This document shows, piece by piece, positions 1-12,482 of a stretch of 64,000 bases of DNA. This DNA comes from Chrysemys picta bellii. Its lineage: Eukaryota > Chordata > Testudines > Emydidae. Position 1 is the stretch's first letter. The number at the start of each line of letters is the position of its first letter. Location: contig NC_088792.1 in NCBI RefSeq assembly GCF_011386835.1, positions 46,242,882 through 46,306,881 on the forward strand, given 5' to 3'. The notes under the pieces were generated by a model. That model was not told the DNA's origin, ran no database searches, and was given only the letters and a program-made list of their open reading frames with translations. The position numbers and the translations under genes are program-made.

Positions 1-155
1 TGTTTTCAGAGCCTTTTATAGCTTCTGCCATGTGGAGGGAACTTCATTGTCCCAAACAAAGCCCCCAGCACAATTAGTGGAAAAGTACAGGCATAAGGTG
101 GATTTTAGTATCACATGAGCTGGTCACATGTAAAGTACCTTGTGGGAGTTAACAC
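1..155. other. Flanking sequence, nothing recognised
   Basis: Short left-edge sequence before the Penelope-like element. No frame, repeat or RNA gene can be supported here. Confidence 0.5.
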
Positions 156-1290
156 AGGAACAAAAAGAACAGGAGTACTTGTAGCACCTTAAAGACTAAC
201 AAATTTATTAGCGCATAAGCTTTCGTGGACTACAGCCCACTTCTTCGGATGCATATAGAGTGGAATAAATATTGAGGAGATATATATACACACATACAGA
301 GAGCATAAACAGGTGGGAGTTGTCTTACCAACTCTGAGAGGCCAATTAAGTAAGAGAAAAAAAACTTTTGAAGTGATAATCAAGATAGCCCAATACAGAC
401 AGTTTGATAAGAAGTGTGAGAATACTTACAAGAGGAGATAGATTCAATGTTTGTAATGGCTCAGCCATTCCCAGTCCTTATTCAATCCTGAGTTGATTGT
501 GTCTAGTTTGCATATCAATTCCAGCTCAGCAGTCTCTCCTTGGAGTCTGTTTTTGAAGTTTTTCTGTTGTAATATAGCCACCCTCAGGTCTGTCATTGAA
601 TGACCAGACAGGTTAAAGTGTTCTCCCACTGGTTTTTGAGTATTATGATTCCTGATGTCAGATTTGTGTCCATTAATTCTTTTGCATAGAGACTGTCTGG
701 TTTGGCCAATGTACATGGCAGAGGGGCATTGCTGGCACATGGCATATATCACATTGGTAGATGTGCAGGTGAACGAGCCCCTGATGGTATGGCTGATGTG
801 ATTAGGTCTTATGATGATGTCACTTGAATAGATATGTGGACAGAGTTGGCATCGGGCTTTGTTACAAGGATAGGTTCCTGGGTCAGTGGTTTTGTTCAGT
901 GATGTGTGGTTGCTGGTGAGTATTTGCTTTAGGTTGGGGGGTTGTCTGTAAGCGAGGACAGGCCTGTCCCCCAAGATCTGTGAGAGTAAAGGACCATCCC
1001 TCAGGATAGGCTGCAGATCCCCGATGATGCGCCGGAGAGGTTCCAGTTGGGGGCTGAAGGCGACAGCCAGTGGTGCCCTGCTATTCTCTTTGTTGGGCCT
1101 GTCTTGTAGGAGGTGACCTCTGGGTACCCATCTGGCTCCGTCAATCTGCTTTTTCACTTCAGCAGGTGGGTATCGCAGTTTTAAGAATGCCTGATAGAGA
1201 TCCTGCAGGTGCCCGTCTCTATCTGAGGGATTGGAGCAAACGCGGCCACATCCCAGAGCTTGGCTGCAGACAATGGATTGCGCGGTGCGT
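156..1290 (-). mobile_element. Penelope-like retroelement (PLE), 5'-truncated
   Basis: Minus-strand PLE copy. It contains an open C-terminal coding region (444-1352) followed by about 290 bp of 3' untranslated sequence. That sequence ends in the block (about 156-265 on the plus strand) that is also present as isolated copies at 3.45, 43.0 and 47.5 kb. The RT palm motifs are absent, so only the linker and endonuclease end was inserted or kept. The upstream boundary is inferred at about 1280-1310, where the protein stops resembling the PLE linker. The sequence beyond it (to about 1530) may belong to another, unidentified repeat. No clear TSD was found. The intact frame suggests a relatively young insertion. 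Confidence 0.8.
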
Positions 1291-1352
1291 CCAGGAACAA
1301 ACACATTTGAAATAGATATACAGTCAATATTCATAACTTCAGGTATGAACAT
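444..1352 (-). CDS. PLE C-terminal linker plus GIY-YIG endonuclease (partial ORF)
   Basis: Uninterrupted 302-codon frame. Residues 1-27 or so probably come from flanking DNA. From about residue 28 the sequence resembles the region between RT and endonuclease in vertebrate PLEs, with the motif FSPQLEPLRRI near residue 99 and YRQPPNLKQIL near residue 135. A Cys-rich knot follows (C163, C168, C171, H173). The GIY-YIG domain comes next: VIY at 201-203 replaces GIY, YIG is at 214-216, then R225, H229 and a Glu at 244 in the GEH context. In PLEs this domain nicks target DNA for target-primed reverse transcription. The frame lacks the RT domain, so it cannot be an autonomous element and is probably not expressed as a host gene. 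Start codon choice is arbitrary because the 5' part is truncated. Family assignment is firm; the exact PLE clade (Neptune-like) is a guess. Confidence 0.78.
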   Translation of the reverse strand: MFIPEVMNIDCISISNVFVPGRTAQSIVCSQALGCGRVCSNPSDRDGHLQDLYQAFLKLRYPPAEVKKQIDGARWVPRGHLLQDRPNKENSRAPLAVAFSPQLEPLRRIIGDLQPILRDGPLLSQILGDRPVLAYRQPPNLKQILTSNHTSLNKTTDPGTYPCNKARCQLCPHIYSSDIIIRPNHISHTIRGSFTCTSTNVIYAMCQQCPSAMYIGQTRQSLCKRINGHKSDIRNHNTQKPVGEHFNLSGHSMTDLRVAILQQKNFKNRLQGETAELELICKLDTINSGLNKDWEWLSHYKH

Positions 1353-2485
1353 GATGCATGCATACTAATACGATAATCATATTCAGCAAATCATAACTTT
1401 TCCATTGACAGCTCACATGACACACTTTGTACAAGATTTGTTGCAATTGTATAACAGTGGTAGCAACAATGATACACATGGTCATATTTTAAACATATAA
1501 CGTCACAATAGTCCTCCCTTATTCTATCAGAATCCTAAATATAGGAAACAGAAACTGTAGTGTACCTGGGGTTTCAGAAGGGTGTTTGAAATATGCCTCA
1601 ATGGAACAGAGTGATTTGGAAAATCTGATTCTCTGTTTGTGAATTACTGTGGAAGACAGAGAACACAGGGAGATACTAACTCAATCTTGATATATGAGTG
1701 CATCAGAGAGGCATAAAGGTGCAGAACGGTGGTGCTGTGAGAGGACATACTGTCCCAGATGAGTCAAGACAGTGTGGGCAGGGAAACCATGAGCTCCATC
1801 GGATGAAGTCTCCAGAGCAGCTACCTAGTCTATTACTGTTGCTTATTTTATTCCCTTTTTAATTTTATGTATATAGTGCCAAAAATAGGTGCTTGCTGAC
1901 ATTCACGAAGCATTGTAACCTTGATCTCCAGGCATCTTTTAAAATAGCCTTTAGCAGAAGTTCACTTGCCATGGTGATACCCATCTGACGTGTTTCTCTG
2001 TCGTCATTCCACCACTCGCTCTATTCTTCTTCACTGTTGATCACTTACTACGTGTTAAGAGATCAGTAGACATGTACCACCCAAAGAACAGAAAATTCCT
2101 TTTTCATACCTGTCCTTTTCATCTCCAAGAAAAGTCATGCCTGCTGATCTTTTGGGCAAAGAATACTGTTTGGTTCTGTATGCTTTCGAAAACAAAATAC
2201 CTTTCAGGCTCCTCAGTGGTCTATCACATAATAAATAGCAGTTGATCCTAATCTGTCAGCCTCTGTGGCTGGAGATATTTCTATGTGTACATAGTAATAT
2301 AAAAATTCAGTCCTTTCACTAGTGAATTTTATTATGACCTACTTCACAAACCATTGACAGACTCAGACAGCAGGTTGAGGGCTGATCTCCTTTCCTTCTA
2401 GGTTCATCCAGATGTACTATTTTAGTGGCCTTTGTCCAATCATCAGAAGTAACCCACCACATGTAAAGTAACAGCAGACATGATT
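1310..2485. other. AT-rich flank, possibly part of an unidentified repeat near 1380-1530
   Basis: No coding evidence. The stretch about 1380-1530 looks familiar as a reptile interspersed repeat, but I cannot name its family. The rest looks unique. Confidence 0.3.
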
Positions 2486-2490
2486 CCTCT

Positions 2491-3131
2491 TAGCCCTGGT
2501 CTACACTACTGTTAGATGGACCTAAGGCACCTTACATCAACCTAATTATGTCAGTGTACACACTGCAGCCTTGCTCCCACCTATGTAAGTGCAATAATAC
2601 ACCGACATAGGTCTGGGCTACACTGTGGGAGGGATTGATCTAAGTTACTCAATTTCAGCAGGTTACTTACATTGGCTGTCATTCTTGTCAATTTCACAGT
2701 TCCGTGCTGGAGCTGTGAAATTGCCAAGAAAGTCTCACAGCTCGGGCTGTCATCCTGGTGATCGCTGGGTGGGGGCTCCAGCTAGAACCCGGCTGCCCCC
2801 GGGCTCTCAGAACCCTGCTCCCAGCTGGGCTGCTGCCTGGGCTCCCCACACCCAGCTCCTGGCTGGGAGCACGGCTGCACCGAGGCTCCCTGGGAGCCCG
2901 GCAGGTGCCCTGGCTCCAGGCTCAGAGCTCCCCGTTGGGAGTCCAGAGGGCTGCCATGCTCCTGGCAGCCCCACATTGCCCCGCTTAAGTCGGTGGAAGC
3001 ACTCCTGGTGAGGACATGCAGCACTGACAGAAGGAGGGTAGTGTGGATGTGAACTACTGCAGTAATTACTGCAGTGGCTGTAAGTCGACCTAACATAGAT
3101 TGACTTAAGTTTTTAGTGTAGACGTGCCCTG
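2491..3131. mobile_element. TIR element with GC-rich core (hAT-like MITE)
   Basis: The left end contains GGTCTACACTA and the right end reads TAGTGTAGACGTGCCCTG, giving inverted termini around GTCTACACTA. CCCTG/CAGGG ends are usual for hAT elements. The interior switches from AT-rich ends to a GC-rich core (about 2740-2990). That core produces several long but meaningless open frames on both strands. No clean 8-bp TSD was seen, so the boundaries are approximate. Confidence 0.6.
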
Positions 3132-3451
3132 AGAGAAGTGAAGTTGATGAAGAAGACAATTTTTCCCTATAACCAAACAAAAAAATTTGATGGAGAATTT
3201 TATAATTAATTTCCTTATGGGGTGAAATCGAGGAAACCTACATATAGATATGATCCATTCCCTCTTCTCATTTGTGAAAGAGCAGAATTTTTTTTATGAC
3301 TTTATCTTCACCAGAATATGTTTAGGAAAAGCCACATTTGTTTGTATAATGGAAATCTGATCTTTATCCAAAATGCAGCAATATGTGGGGTGATACGGAC
3401 AAAAGGTTAGCAGCTGATGATAATCATGCCTATCTGGCTACAGAATCAGAC

Positions 3452-3575
3452 TTCAGAGTAGCAGCCGTGTTAGTCTGTATCCGCAAAAAGAACAAGAGTA
3501 CTTGTGGCACCTTAGAGACTAACAAATTTATTAGAGCATAAGCTTTCGTGGACTACAGCCCACTTCTTCGGATGC
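3452..3575 (-). mobile_element. Short PLE-derived non-autonomous insertion
   Basis: In minus-strand sense this copy matches the 3' terminal block of the PLE at 156-265 almost base for base through the shared part, then continues into a tail containing ACTAACACGGCTGC. It is flanked by ATCAGAC at 3445-3451 and 3576-3582, a likely 7-bp TSD. It has no coding capacity. The sharp ends and TSD indicate an independent insertion and not debris of a longer element. Confidence 0.75.
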
Positions 3576-3804
3576 ATCAGACTGTTACTATTAAGATTTC
3601 CAGCAACAAGATGACATTTTTTTTTAAATGAGTTTGCATGGCATTGCAGGAAACACCCATTCACAAACTTACAGTACTGTAGGTATAAAGGTGAGAGAGA
3701 GGACTTTCAAAATGCATTTACTTAGCCAGTTCCCTGTCTTCACATTGAAAAGCTTCAAATATGTATGTTATTCCATCAAAGGATAGTTATACTTTAATAT
3801 TTAA

Positions 3805-3823
3805 AGAGAGAGAGAGAGAGAGA
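3805..3823. repeat. (AG)n microsatellite
   Basis: Uninterrupted AG dinucleotide run of about nine units. Confidence 0.95.
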
Positions 3824-5806
3824 AATTGGGGCAAAGGAGGAAGTATCACATGAGTATTGTAAATGCAGTATTCTCAGTATAAAAGTATAAGGGAATATTA
3901 TTAAAAACAAAGAACACCACCACCCATCAAGATATGAACATACCTAAAAAGAGTGACTCCGTGAATGTATTTTTGAAATCCTTGCCCTAATTCCACCCTT
4001 ACCTCTTTTTTCTTTGTTTATAAACCTCACTTGTTGTTATTGTGTCCGAGATCTAGACTGTAAATTCTTCAGATCACTGACCCATCTTTTTCTTGTTCTT
4101 TAAGTTCCTAGCACACTTTTGGGCTCTGTAAAAAGAACAGTATGAGTAAATGCAATGCTATGTTCTGCCAAGAGTTAATTTATCTGTTTATTTGTTGTTT
4201 ACATTTTATTTGGCATAGCTGCTCAAATCGCAGTGAGTAAGCCCCAGAATGGTGGCCTCTCTCCAAAGGTCAGTGATGATTTCTGGGTCTAAATACAAGC
4301 AGCAAAAGAGTAGAATATGAGGAACTACAGCATTTTGGTAATTCTGTTCCTTTTGGAGCTGGCCTACCCAGGGCTTCCAACAGGCAGCTGATAAGTTCCA
4401 TACTTCTGAAAGATGGCAGAATTCCTGCAGAACATAAAGTATGTGAGGAGGAGGCTGCTGTCAGATCTTCTTACTTAATTTAAAACAACAACCAGATAAG
4501 TGCAGACCTGATGGCCAAATGTTGCCTTTTAAGGTAAATAATCCCCATCAACTCCCCAAAATGTTCCACCTTAGCAGTGACATATCTATTCTGCATTTAG
4601 AAACAATTTTTTTCTTGCCTTACTCATGTGAGTAGCCCCACTGAAGTCAATGGAACTATTATTTGTGTGTGTAAACTAAGCAAGATTTGCTCCCTAGTTT
4701 GTATGTTATTGGGAGGGATGAGGGGAGTGGGTTGGTTTTTTGCTTTTTTGTTTTGTTTGTTCAGGGTGGGGATTTATAAAGTGTGTGGTGCAGATAGGGG
4801 AAGCACAGGCATTTAAGTTATGCAGATTTAAAATACTGCATTACTTTGGAAGATTGTACGTTGGGTAGGTATGTATAAATTGACAAAGGGGAGATGTTTA
4901 TGAAAACAGAAATCCAATTATCATCATATCTAAGGAATTGGAAATGTGTATTAATTACTCTCCTGTTCTGCAAATAGGTTGGTCTAGCTATTCTGTATTA
5001 ATCATGCTAGCTTCATTCTACTCCTATCATTTTTCTTTGTTTATCCAAGTGAATAGCTCAGTCCTGCCATGGAGTCCAGTAACGTATGGCAATCTTTGCC
5101 TTTTGAACTGTCTACATCACAGTTTTTCTACAGCTCCCTATCTCCACCTTCATTCCTTCTCTTTACTCTGAATGTTACCAAGGAGGAGACGACAAAAAAA
5201 AGAAAAGAAAAAAATAAAACTGCTGTGGAAAAAAAAAAGTTTAAAAGAAAACCTGAATGAATGCTTCACTTGTTGGCTTTTAGCACAATTACCATACCTT
5301 AGGAAATATGCAGGGAATAGTTAATTATGACTAAATGAGCTCCTTTTAGAGTCCATGGCAGGCCCCAGGATCCAACTGTCAGTGTTGTGAAAGATATTGA
5401 ATTGGAAGGCTGGTCTCCCTGTCAGCCAGTAGGATGGTCTGCCTGAGTAAAATAGACAGTGAAAAGATAGCTGGTTTAGAGTAGCCTCAGACAAGGGAAC
5501 CACGTACAGCATTTGCATACTTTTCCTGCAAAGGGGGTTTAATCCAAAGAAAGAAGGAGATTTCTGTATTGTCAGCCAAGGCTTTGTTCAGGGTGAAGAG
5601 TAGAAGGAAATCTGATGAAGGGGCCTTTCTGAAAGCCTCAGTCTCAGCCTTGAGGTTGTTCTAGTAAAGTTATGTACTTGTGGATTGTTTACACGCTATT
5701 GTCTGTTGAAGATCTTCTAAACTGAAAGGGCTCAAAGTATTCCCCTTTACTAGCACAAAAGCAGGGAATTTGTGTGGTAAAAATGACTTGCTCTGCAAAC
5801 CTGAAC

Positions 5807-5860
5807 AAGTTCCTTTTATTATGTGCACAAAATACCCCAAAGTTCCTTTTATTATGTGCA
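5807..5860. repeat. Tandem duplication, 21-bp unit at 33-bp period
   Basis: The 21-base unit beginning AAGTTCCTTTTATTATG occurs at 5807-5827 and again at 5840-5860 with no mismatches; the spacer is an A-rich 12 bp. Looks like a local replication-slippage duplication. Confidence 0.9.
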
Positions 5861-8739
5861 AAATTCCCTCATTTTCTTCAACCAAACTCATATACCACAA
5901 AATGTTTGCAGGCTAGAAAACAAGATAGAACCATACTCTACAAAATCTGAGGTAGCGAGTGAAACAGAGAGGCTTCAAAGTTAAGTGAATCAGTGTTCTC
6001 CCTCCCTTCCTCCTAGCATGGGTTAATAATTAACACTATATGCGATTTCCTGCCATCTCAAAATTACATTTTAAATTTAGATATAAACAACTGTAGAAAT
6101 TGCACAACGTCAGGGATGGGTTTAGTGCTGAGGTACAGAATAGGCAATACAATAAGGACAGCATCTGAAAATATACTGGATTTTGTTATAAGATTATGGC
6201 TATAGCCTGAAAATTAACATTTTCATCTAGTATTATATTGTTTGTAATAAACAATATTACCTAATGTAGACTATGATCGTTCAGAAATACTTTACAGAGT
6301 ATGATGCAGTTTGTACTGTATTCAGATATGAAATCAGTGAGCATCTTTAGATAGCTAAATTTCTGTGCAATTAAGTTTCAAGTGGCCATTATAAAGCAAC
6401 ATTGTATGTTCCACTATGATAGACAGATGAAGATGTTAAGATGATAAAAGCCAAATCAAAATGTCTTAAAAATACACCTGGAATTTTCTATAATATAGAA
6501 GTAAAGGGTGCTCTCTCTTAGTGCTTAATCTAATCCCAAGGACCAAGGGTAGGTGCATCATCTAACAGCAATTTCCATTGTAGAACAGAATATACAGTTG
6601 TTCTGTATGAGTATTTTTGTGTTCATTTGTTGTGCAACTGTCTAAAGTGATTCAATTATTATTCTTATGACTAAGCAGAAAAAAGACTGAAACTGTTTAA
6701 TGTGATATAAAATATATGTTTATGGACAAATTCTGCCCTCAGATGTGTTGCAACTGCTTTGGTTTGAATAGGAGCTGTTTTGTGCTTATTCAAGGATAGA
6801 ATTTGACCCTGGCACGTAGCTTTTGTATAGCCAATAACTGCTTAGAAATTGGCCCAGCTCATTACTATGTCTATGCTGTTATATAAACTGTAGTGTTAGC
6901 AAGTCTTAACAGGGATGGAGTGTACAGCATCAGAAGATTTCCTATCCATTGAGTGACAGAGCAACCCTAAAAAAGGGTGGTGCAGGCCAGTGAACACGCA
7001 TAGGATGGCCAGGAAATGCTCTGCGTCAGGTCATTTCCTGAGCAGTCTCTGCGCCCTGGACTCCTCAGTAAACCTGAATGTAATTTAGTATTGCTATCTC
7101 CTCCTCCCTGCAGAAACCCAGAAGGGGAGGGCAAACATTGGCAAAACCATCTGCTCCTCTGGGATGATTCAGGGGGATCAGCTGGCACAAACTGGAGCAA
7201 TTTACACCTGCATACATCAGCTTGGGTGAACATAGCTAATAGATGCCTGTAGGTACTTACATTTTTCTTATCAATGTAACTAGTGCAAATTAGGTATCCA
7301 AAGTACAACTTTGGTTATTTACCATAGAACATTCACTGCTGGAAAATACAGAATAACTCAATCCATCAAATATTTGTTGACAATGTATAAAGATCTATAG
7401 ATGAACTAGAAGCCAACCAGTCTTAAGTGCAATACTCAATTTAAGCATCAAGTGATTTTTTTCCATTTTTCACTCATAATTTTTCATTGCTTAGCTGGAA
7501 ATGAAAACATCCTCCACTGCATTTCTTACGCAGTCAAGGAAACAAACGTGAATTTCTCATATGCGGGAGATCTTGTATATAACCTTGGTGGTTTAAAAAA
7601 AAAATACAATGCTCAGTACAATGTTGGGGAAACAAAGAAATGCAGTAATAAATATAACATATAGAAATGTATTAGTCTTCAGAGAAGGTTTATTTAATCA
7701 TCCAGTGGAAATAATTTAAAGAATAATAATATGGTCTTTCAGTGATAAAAAGGGATGCGCAGTTTAGTGGGCACTACTCCCTTTTACACCCATGCACAGA
7801 TCGGGGTGCATATGCCCCAAAATGAGCTCTAATGTTAAGATGTATAGTTTGTAAAAGTAGAAAAGAGATGAAATCCCACATTTATGACCAGTATGTTCAT
7901 TGACATGGATGTTTTCTACTTCTCATTTGATTCTTTTTGTTTTGAGGGAGATGTGAAATCTCCGATTATAAATCGTGTTTTGCTAGAAGTAGTAAACTCC
8001 CCCCATACCCTTTTGCATTTTTTCCTGTGAGAAGCGTGTCAGAATTTGGAGGAACTAAATATACTTCTTTGTTGCTGAGCTTGTCAAGCACAGCACTGTG
8101 TTCTCTTTCCCACCAGGAAGGTCAGACCACTGGGGGGCCATTCTATTTTCTGAAATGATCCCTACTGTCTGTCCATGCTGTCTGACAGATTGAAACAGTT
8201 GTCTGTGTCACTGTGCTTTCAATGCTTTTTTAAATGCCTCACTTTCCATGAAAGAGAGAAAATATGTGGGCAATGGGAAAAAATGTAAAAGGAACCACAT
8301 TTTTTCCTATATTGAAGTTTAAAAAATCATAATTTCCCTCTTTAAAACATAAACTCTAATTTTGTGCTAAGATATTTACCAACTGATTTTAGTAAAGTTG
8401 CTCTTTAAAACAAAAAGAGAGAGAGAAGCCAGTGTCAACATGTTCTTCTTCTAAAGACCCATTTTAAAGTTAGGGCACTAAGATTATTAAATATACACTC
8501 TTTCAATAACAGAAGTGAAATAGTAGGTTTCCTTTGTTCACTTATATTTCAGTTTAATATATTTTGATCTGAGGTATGTATAAAGCCTGAAGAAATTAGT
8601 GCTGTTCTGAGGCTTCAATACTCTCCAGATAATTAAACTAATTAAATCTTTACCAACATTAACACAACTCCAGCATTCCTTGGACAGTGGTTAATTATTG
8701 CATGAACATGGCAAGCTTAAACTAAACAGATGAAAATAG

Positions 8740-9020
8740 AGTCCTGTGGAATGGGTATTGAGTTTATTCTTTATTCATCTTTTGATAAGGTTTAATTAAA
8801 ACTGCCTCTCTCCATTGTGGTGAGAATGAATGTGCTTGTTTTCTTAGTGAAAGCCAAATTATTCACTTCAGCCATGGTTCAATAATCAAAGCCTTTGCAA
8901 AGTTTTGAGTTATATTGTCGCTGTGGCGATATAATTGCTGCAATTCTCTATGAAGGCTTTATCTTTTTATTACTTTCTTTTATTTACTTTTTAATTTCTT
9001 TAGAAAGAACACTATAGCAT
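8740..9020. other. Candidate conserved non-coding element
   Basis: Mixed AT-rich sequence with homeobox-like TTAATTA cores, a GATAAGG site near 8784 and a CpG-containing imperfect palindrome at 8911-8933. This is a composition and motif impression only; conservation cannot be seen from one sequence. Confidence 0.25.
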
Positions 9021-10859
9021 CCATTTTCTGATGCAGTGTTTTAATGTTTTCCAAGCATTGGTATATATTGAAAACAATGGGTTAGATGTTATAAAACACA
9101 CTTAAAATAAAAGTACTTTGTAATAATATTTTATGACAAAACATAAAAACCTTTCTTATAAATTTAAACAAAATCAGCAATCCTTTTAAGCTAATAGTGT
9201 TGGGTATAATGTAAGTACATAGCAAAACCTATTCCAAGCTACAGTTGAATGAGAATATTAATAAAGGAATAGTCACATCTCTTTATAAGAGAGATGTAGG
9301 ACTGGTATGATGATTCATCACACTAGTATACCAGCTAGTTATTCATTTTAAAGGCAAAATTGTTGAAAGAACCAATGCCAGCTCATAAGGTTAGAAACAC
9401 TGTGTCTCTCCAACTTTGTAAAGTATTCCTGTCCTCCACAGCTACCTGACTCTGACAATGAATTGCAGATTTTAGGATCAGTGCTCTACTAGCGCACCCA
9501 AACTTTTAAAACAAACCTTTAGGACACCATCATGATAAAATTTTGAACTTTTGAGTACAAAAATATATTCCAATTTTTGAAAATTAGAAGCATAAAATGT
9601 TTGCACAGATGTTCAAAGCCCACTAGTGTGCAAGCAGACAAAGTGGCTAATCACAGGTGCAATCGGTATTTGCATTTTAAATTGGGAAGGCTTTGGAATA
9701 CTTAGGTGCATACTTTATAAGGTGTGGAAATGGGCTTCAACTTTTAAAATATGCAGCTCACAATGCAAACCCAAATTCATACATTCTAAACTGATGCTGC
9801 AGGTAGGAGATGGATGAATTAGCATTCACAACTGTCTATCACTATCATTTCATACAATTAATTAATTTGTTACCCCAAAATTGGTTAGTTCAATGGTGGC
9901 ACTCTCATTCATGTCTAATTTTAATTTTTGCCTGATCGTCATATTACTTTTTGTAATAGCTTCTTAGAAAAATATCCTTCCCTGTTTGATTCCTCCTTTC
10001 TCATTTGGAAAACATTCATTGTTCCCTCTCAAATGGGTCAGAAGCCATATGATTTTGTGATGTGTTACGTCCATGTTATGATGATCTATTCAAAATTGGC
10101 ATCAATATTTTCAACACAATTGAGAGAAGAAGACTTCTTTCATTTTTCTTTGTTTGTTGTTGGGCTTTCCTCCCAGTTTTTGTTTTTTGAGAGTGAATTT
10201 AGTTTATGAAAGTAAAGTACTAGAATCACTGGAGCATTGGTTAAAGCAAGGCACAATGTTGTTTAAAGACTATGGGTCAAATCCTGTTGAGAAAGTCTTA
10301 AATGTAGGAGAGGGCAGTCTGCGCAGAGTTTATTCACAAGTGCCAGCTTTAGAGTAATACTAGGTGGTGGCTTTCTCTTCTGCAACATGGGAGATGCTTA
10401 GGGGATAGGGTGGAGAAGAATGGTTGACACATGGCCAGTGAATACACAATTATGCAGATCCACTGGACAAACCCCTGTAAGTGGGGTAAGGGAGTACTTT
10501 AGCCACTGCTATAGACTATGGACATGTAGTAGCATGTTTTGTGCACTGGAGGAAAGGCATCCATTTCCCATCTGACCTGTGTAGTGACCTCCTGTTCATA
10601 GGCCATTTATTCAAGCTTTTCAGAATATGGCTTTGGCAAGTTCCTCCCACAGGTCTGTTAATGCACCTCAGTCCTGCTGAGGTGGGAGTAGAGTCTGTTA
10701 GTTAATTTGTGCACTCTCCGGTGGATAGCTGTGTGGCACGGGAGCCCATATATGGCCATGTGTATTTGAATGGTGTCTATTGTATTTTAATTTCTTGCCA
10801 ACAGAGTAGCAGAATTTTTTAGAAACCACAGATCATTGTAAGAATGCTGAGTCACGTCA

Positions 10860-11400
10860 TATCTGAGACCAAACGCTCCCGGCCAGATTCTTCAAAATAG
10901 AGCTTTCCTCTTTTATTAAATATATTTTTATTTGGCACAAAGAAAACATATTTAATAGAGCTATTATTTTATCTGATCAACTTTCCATTGCATTTTTCCT
11001 TTCAAAGCACTGGAAATTAATTATTCTAACAAATTAATATCATTACTAATTAATTATTTGAAGGGCTTTATTGTATTTTTGTAGGAGAGTTCCACTATGC
11101 TAAATTTCTGTGTCTTCATTGCGAGTAGAAATTTTCCAGCATTTAGAACGAGTCATTTCTGGACTTTCTGTCAGTGTCTCCTAAACCCTTTTCGTACGAG
11201 GCTTTCTTATTTCAATGAGCATCCTCGCCTATTCAGTTATGTTAAAATTTTTTATTGCATAATTTATTTTTAAATGGTGATTACAATCTTGAATCAGATA
11301 AGTATGAAAAATCAAGCATCCAGGAAATTTAATGGCGTTTCTATCTGGAGATACTGAAAGAACTGCTTCCTCAAAAGATCATAATCTAATTTGAGTGGAT
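10860..11400. other. Candidate conserved non-coding element
   Basis: Dense TAATTA/ATTAAT homeodomain-like cores (about 11018-11055), with interspersed CpGs and no repeat signature. Similar blocks in other vertebrates are often developmental enhancers. The assignment is inference only. Confidence 0.25.
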
Positions 11401-12369
11401 GGGAAGATTTAAAAATACCTTCTTTAAAAGTGAAGAGAAGATTGTGGCAAGTTAATGAGTTAAACTCTTTGGGTTTTTAGATGATAGGCTATACTTCTCA
11501 GAACTCTGCACATGATTCCTATATAGGTCTCAATTCAATAAGATTCTTAAGAATGTACCTAAAGTTAAGAGCATGAGTAGTCCCAGTGAAACATTTTTTG
11601 TATTTATTATGCTTTTTTTTTTAAGTTGCAGCATTTCTTCAATTGAGTGAATAGTAGCTCCCTAAGATACAAATGCACATACTTGACCATCTACATTTTT
11701 GCCTCTCACATATTAATTCAGGTCTAAAGTAATAAATCCTTTCACTAGTTCAAAAGATTTTCAACTGATGGGATTGTTTCATGTTTATTTGATTCAAATG
11801 GTTGTGTAAACAAAGTATAATTACTCTTCTTGCTTCTCCTTGATTTGGCATGAGTTGTTTAGCTTTACAGGAGCAGTATTCTCTCTATAATTCTTAAACA
11901 CCTAAATTTCATGTCCATAACAACAGACCTATGTATAATTTACAGAGCCATAGCAAAAATATCTTACTGGTCTGTGTCAACTTGAAAGTGTTAACTTGCC
12001 TTCAGCCATAATCCTTACATTGCTGTAAGTAGTCACCTTCATAGTGTCAGCTACAAATCGACCCACTTCAGCTAAATCTGATGGGATTTCCGTTCCTACC
12101 TAGTAATTGTTCCAGTCTTCCTAGCCATTGTATTTGCTGTATATATGTCACCCTAATTATTTAATATTCTTGTGAAGTTCTTCATCTTCAATTCTAGATA
12201 CCTGGTAAGTCATTCTATTGTTTAAAGCTATTCTAATGCTTTGTTTAAGGTATTTGTCATATAGATATAAAGTCTTCACCTTTTTTTTTATTTGGAGTTG
12301 TCATTAGTTTTGCTTTCTTTAGAAAGTGTTCTATATAATGTACAGACCCAACCTCTATATTATAATTAT

Positions 12370-12482
12370 TATTTTTTAACATTCATACTGTGATAGTGGC
12401 CGAAGCAGGCTAGGTCCTATTGTGTACTGTACAGTCGCTTATTACACAACAATCCCTGCCATAAAGAGTTTACAATCTCTCA
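12370..12482 (-). repeat. MIR/CORE-SINE-like fragment
   Basis: The stretch with CTAGGTCCTATTGTGTACTG and AAAGAGTTTACAATCTCT matches the pattern of the common amniote SINE that recurs better preserved at 52.74-53.0 kb. It is degraded and 5'-truncated. Confidence 0.6.

Larger units (their letters stand above)
3583..12360. other. Long AT-rich unique block without genes
   Basis: No exon-like frame or retroelement coding sequence seen over about 8.8 kb. It holds an (AG)n run at 3805-3823, a palindromic GAAGTCAATGG motif near 4641, a 21-bp tandem duplication at 5807-5860, and two blocks (about 8740-9020 and 10860-11400) whose composition resembles conserved non-coding elements. Short frames in it have no domain signal. 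Confidence 0.5.

Noticed and set aside
156..265. Calling the PLE 3' block a confirmed hammerhead ribozyme
   Set aside because: Extra A after the CUGANGA-like box, altered cleavage-site base in the PLE copy and no convincing stem I; kept only as a finding.
2625..3180. Opposed frames of 128 and 132 codons
   Set aside because: Produced by the GC-rich core of the TIR element at 2491-3131.
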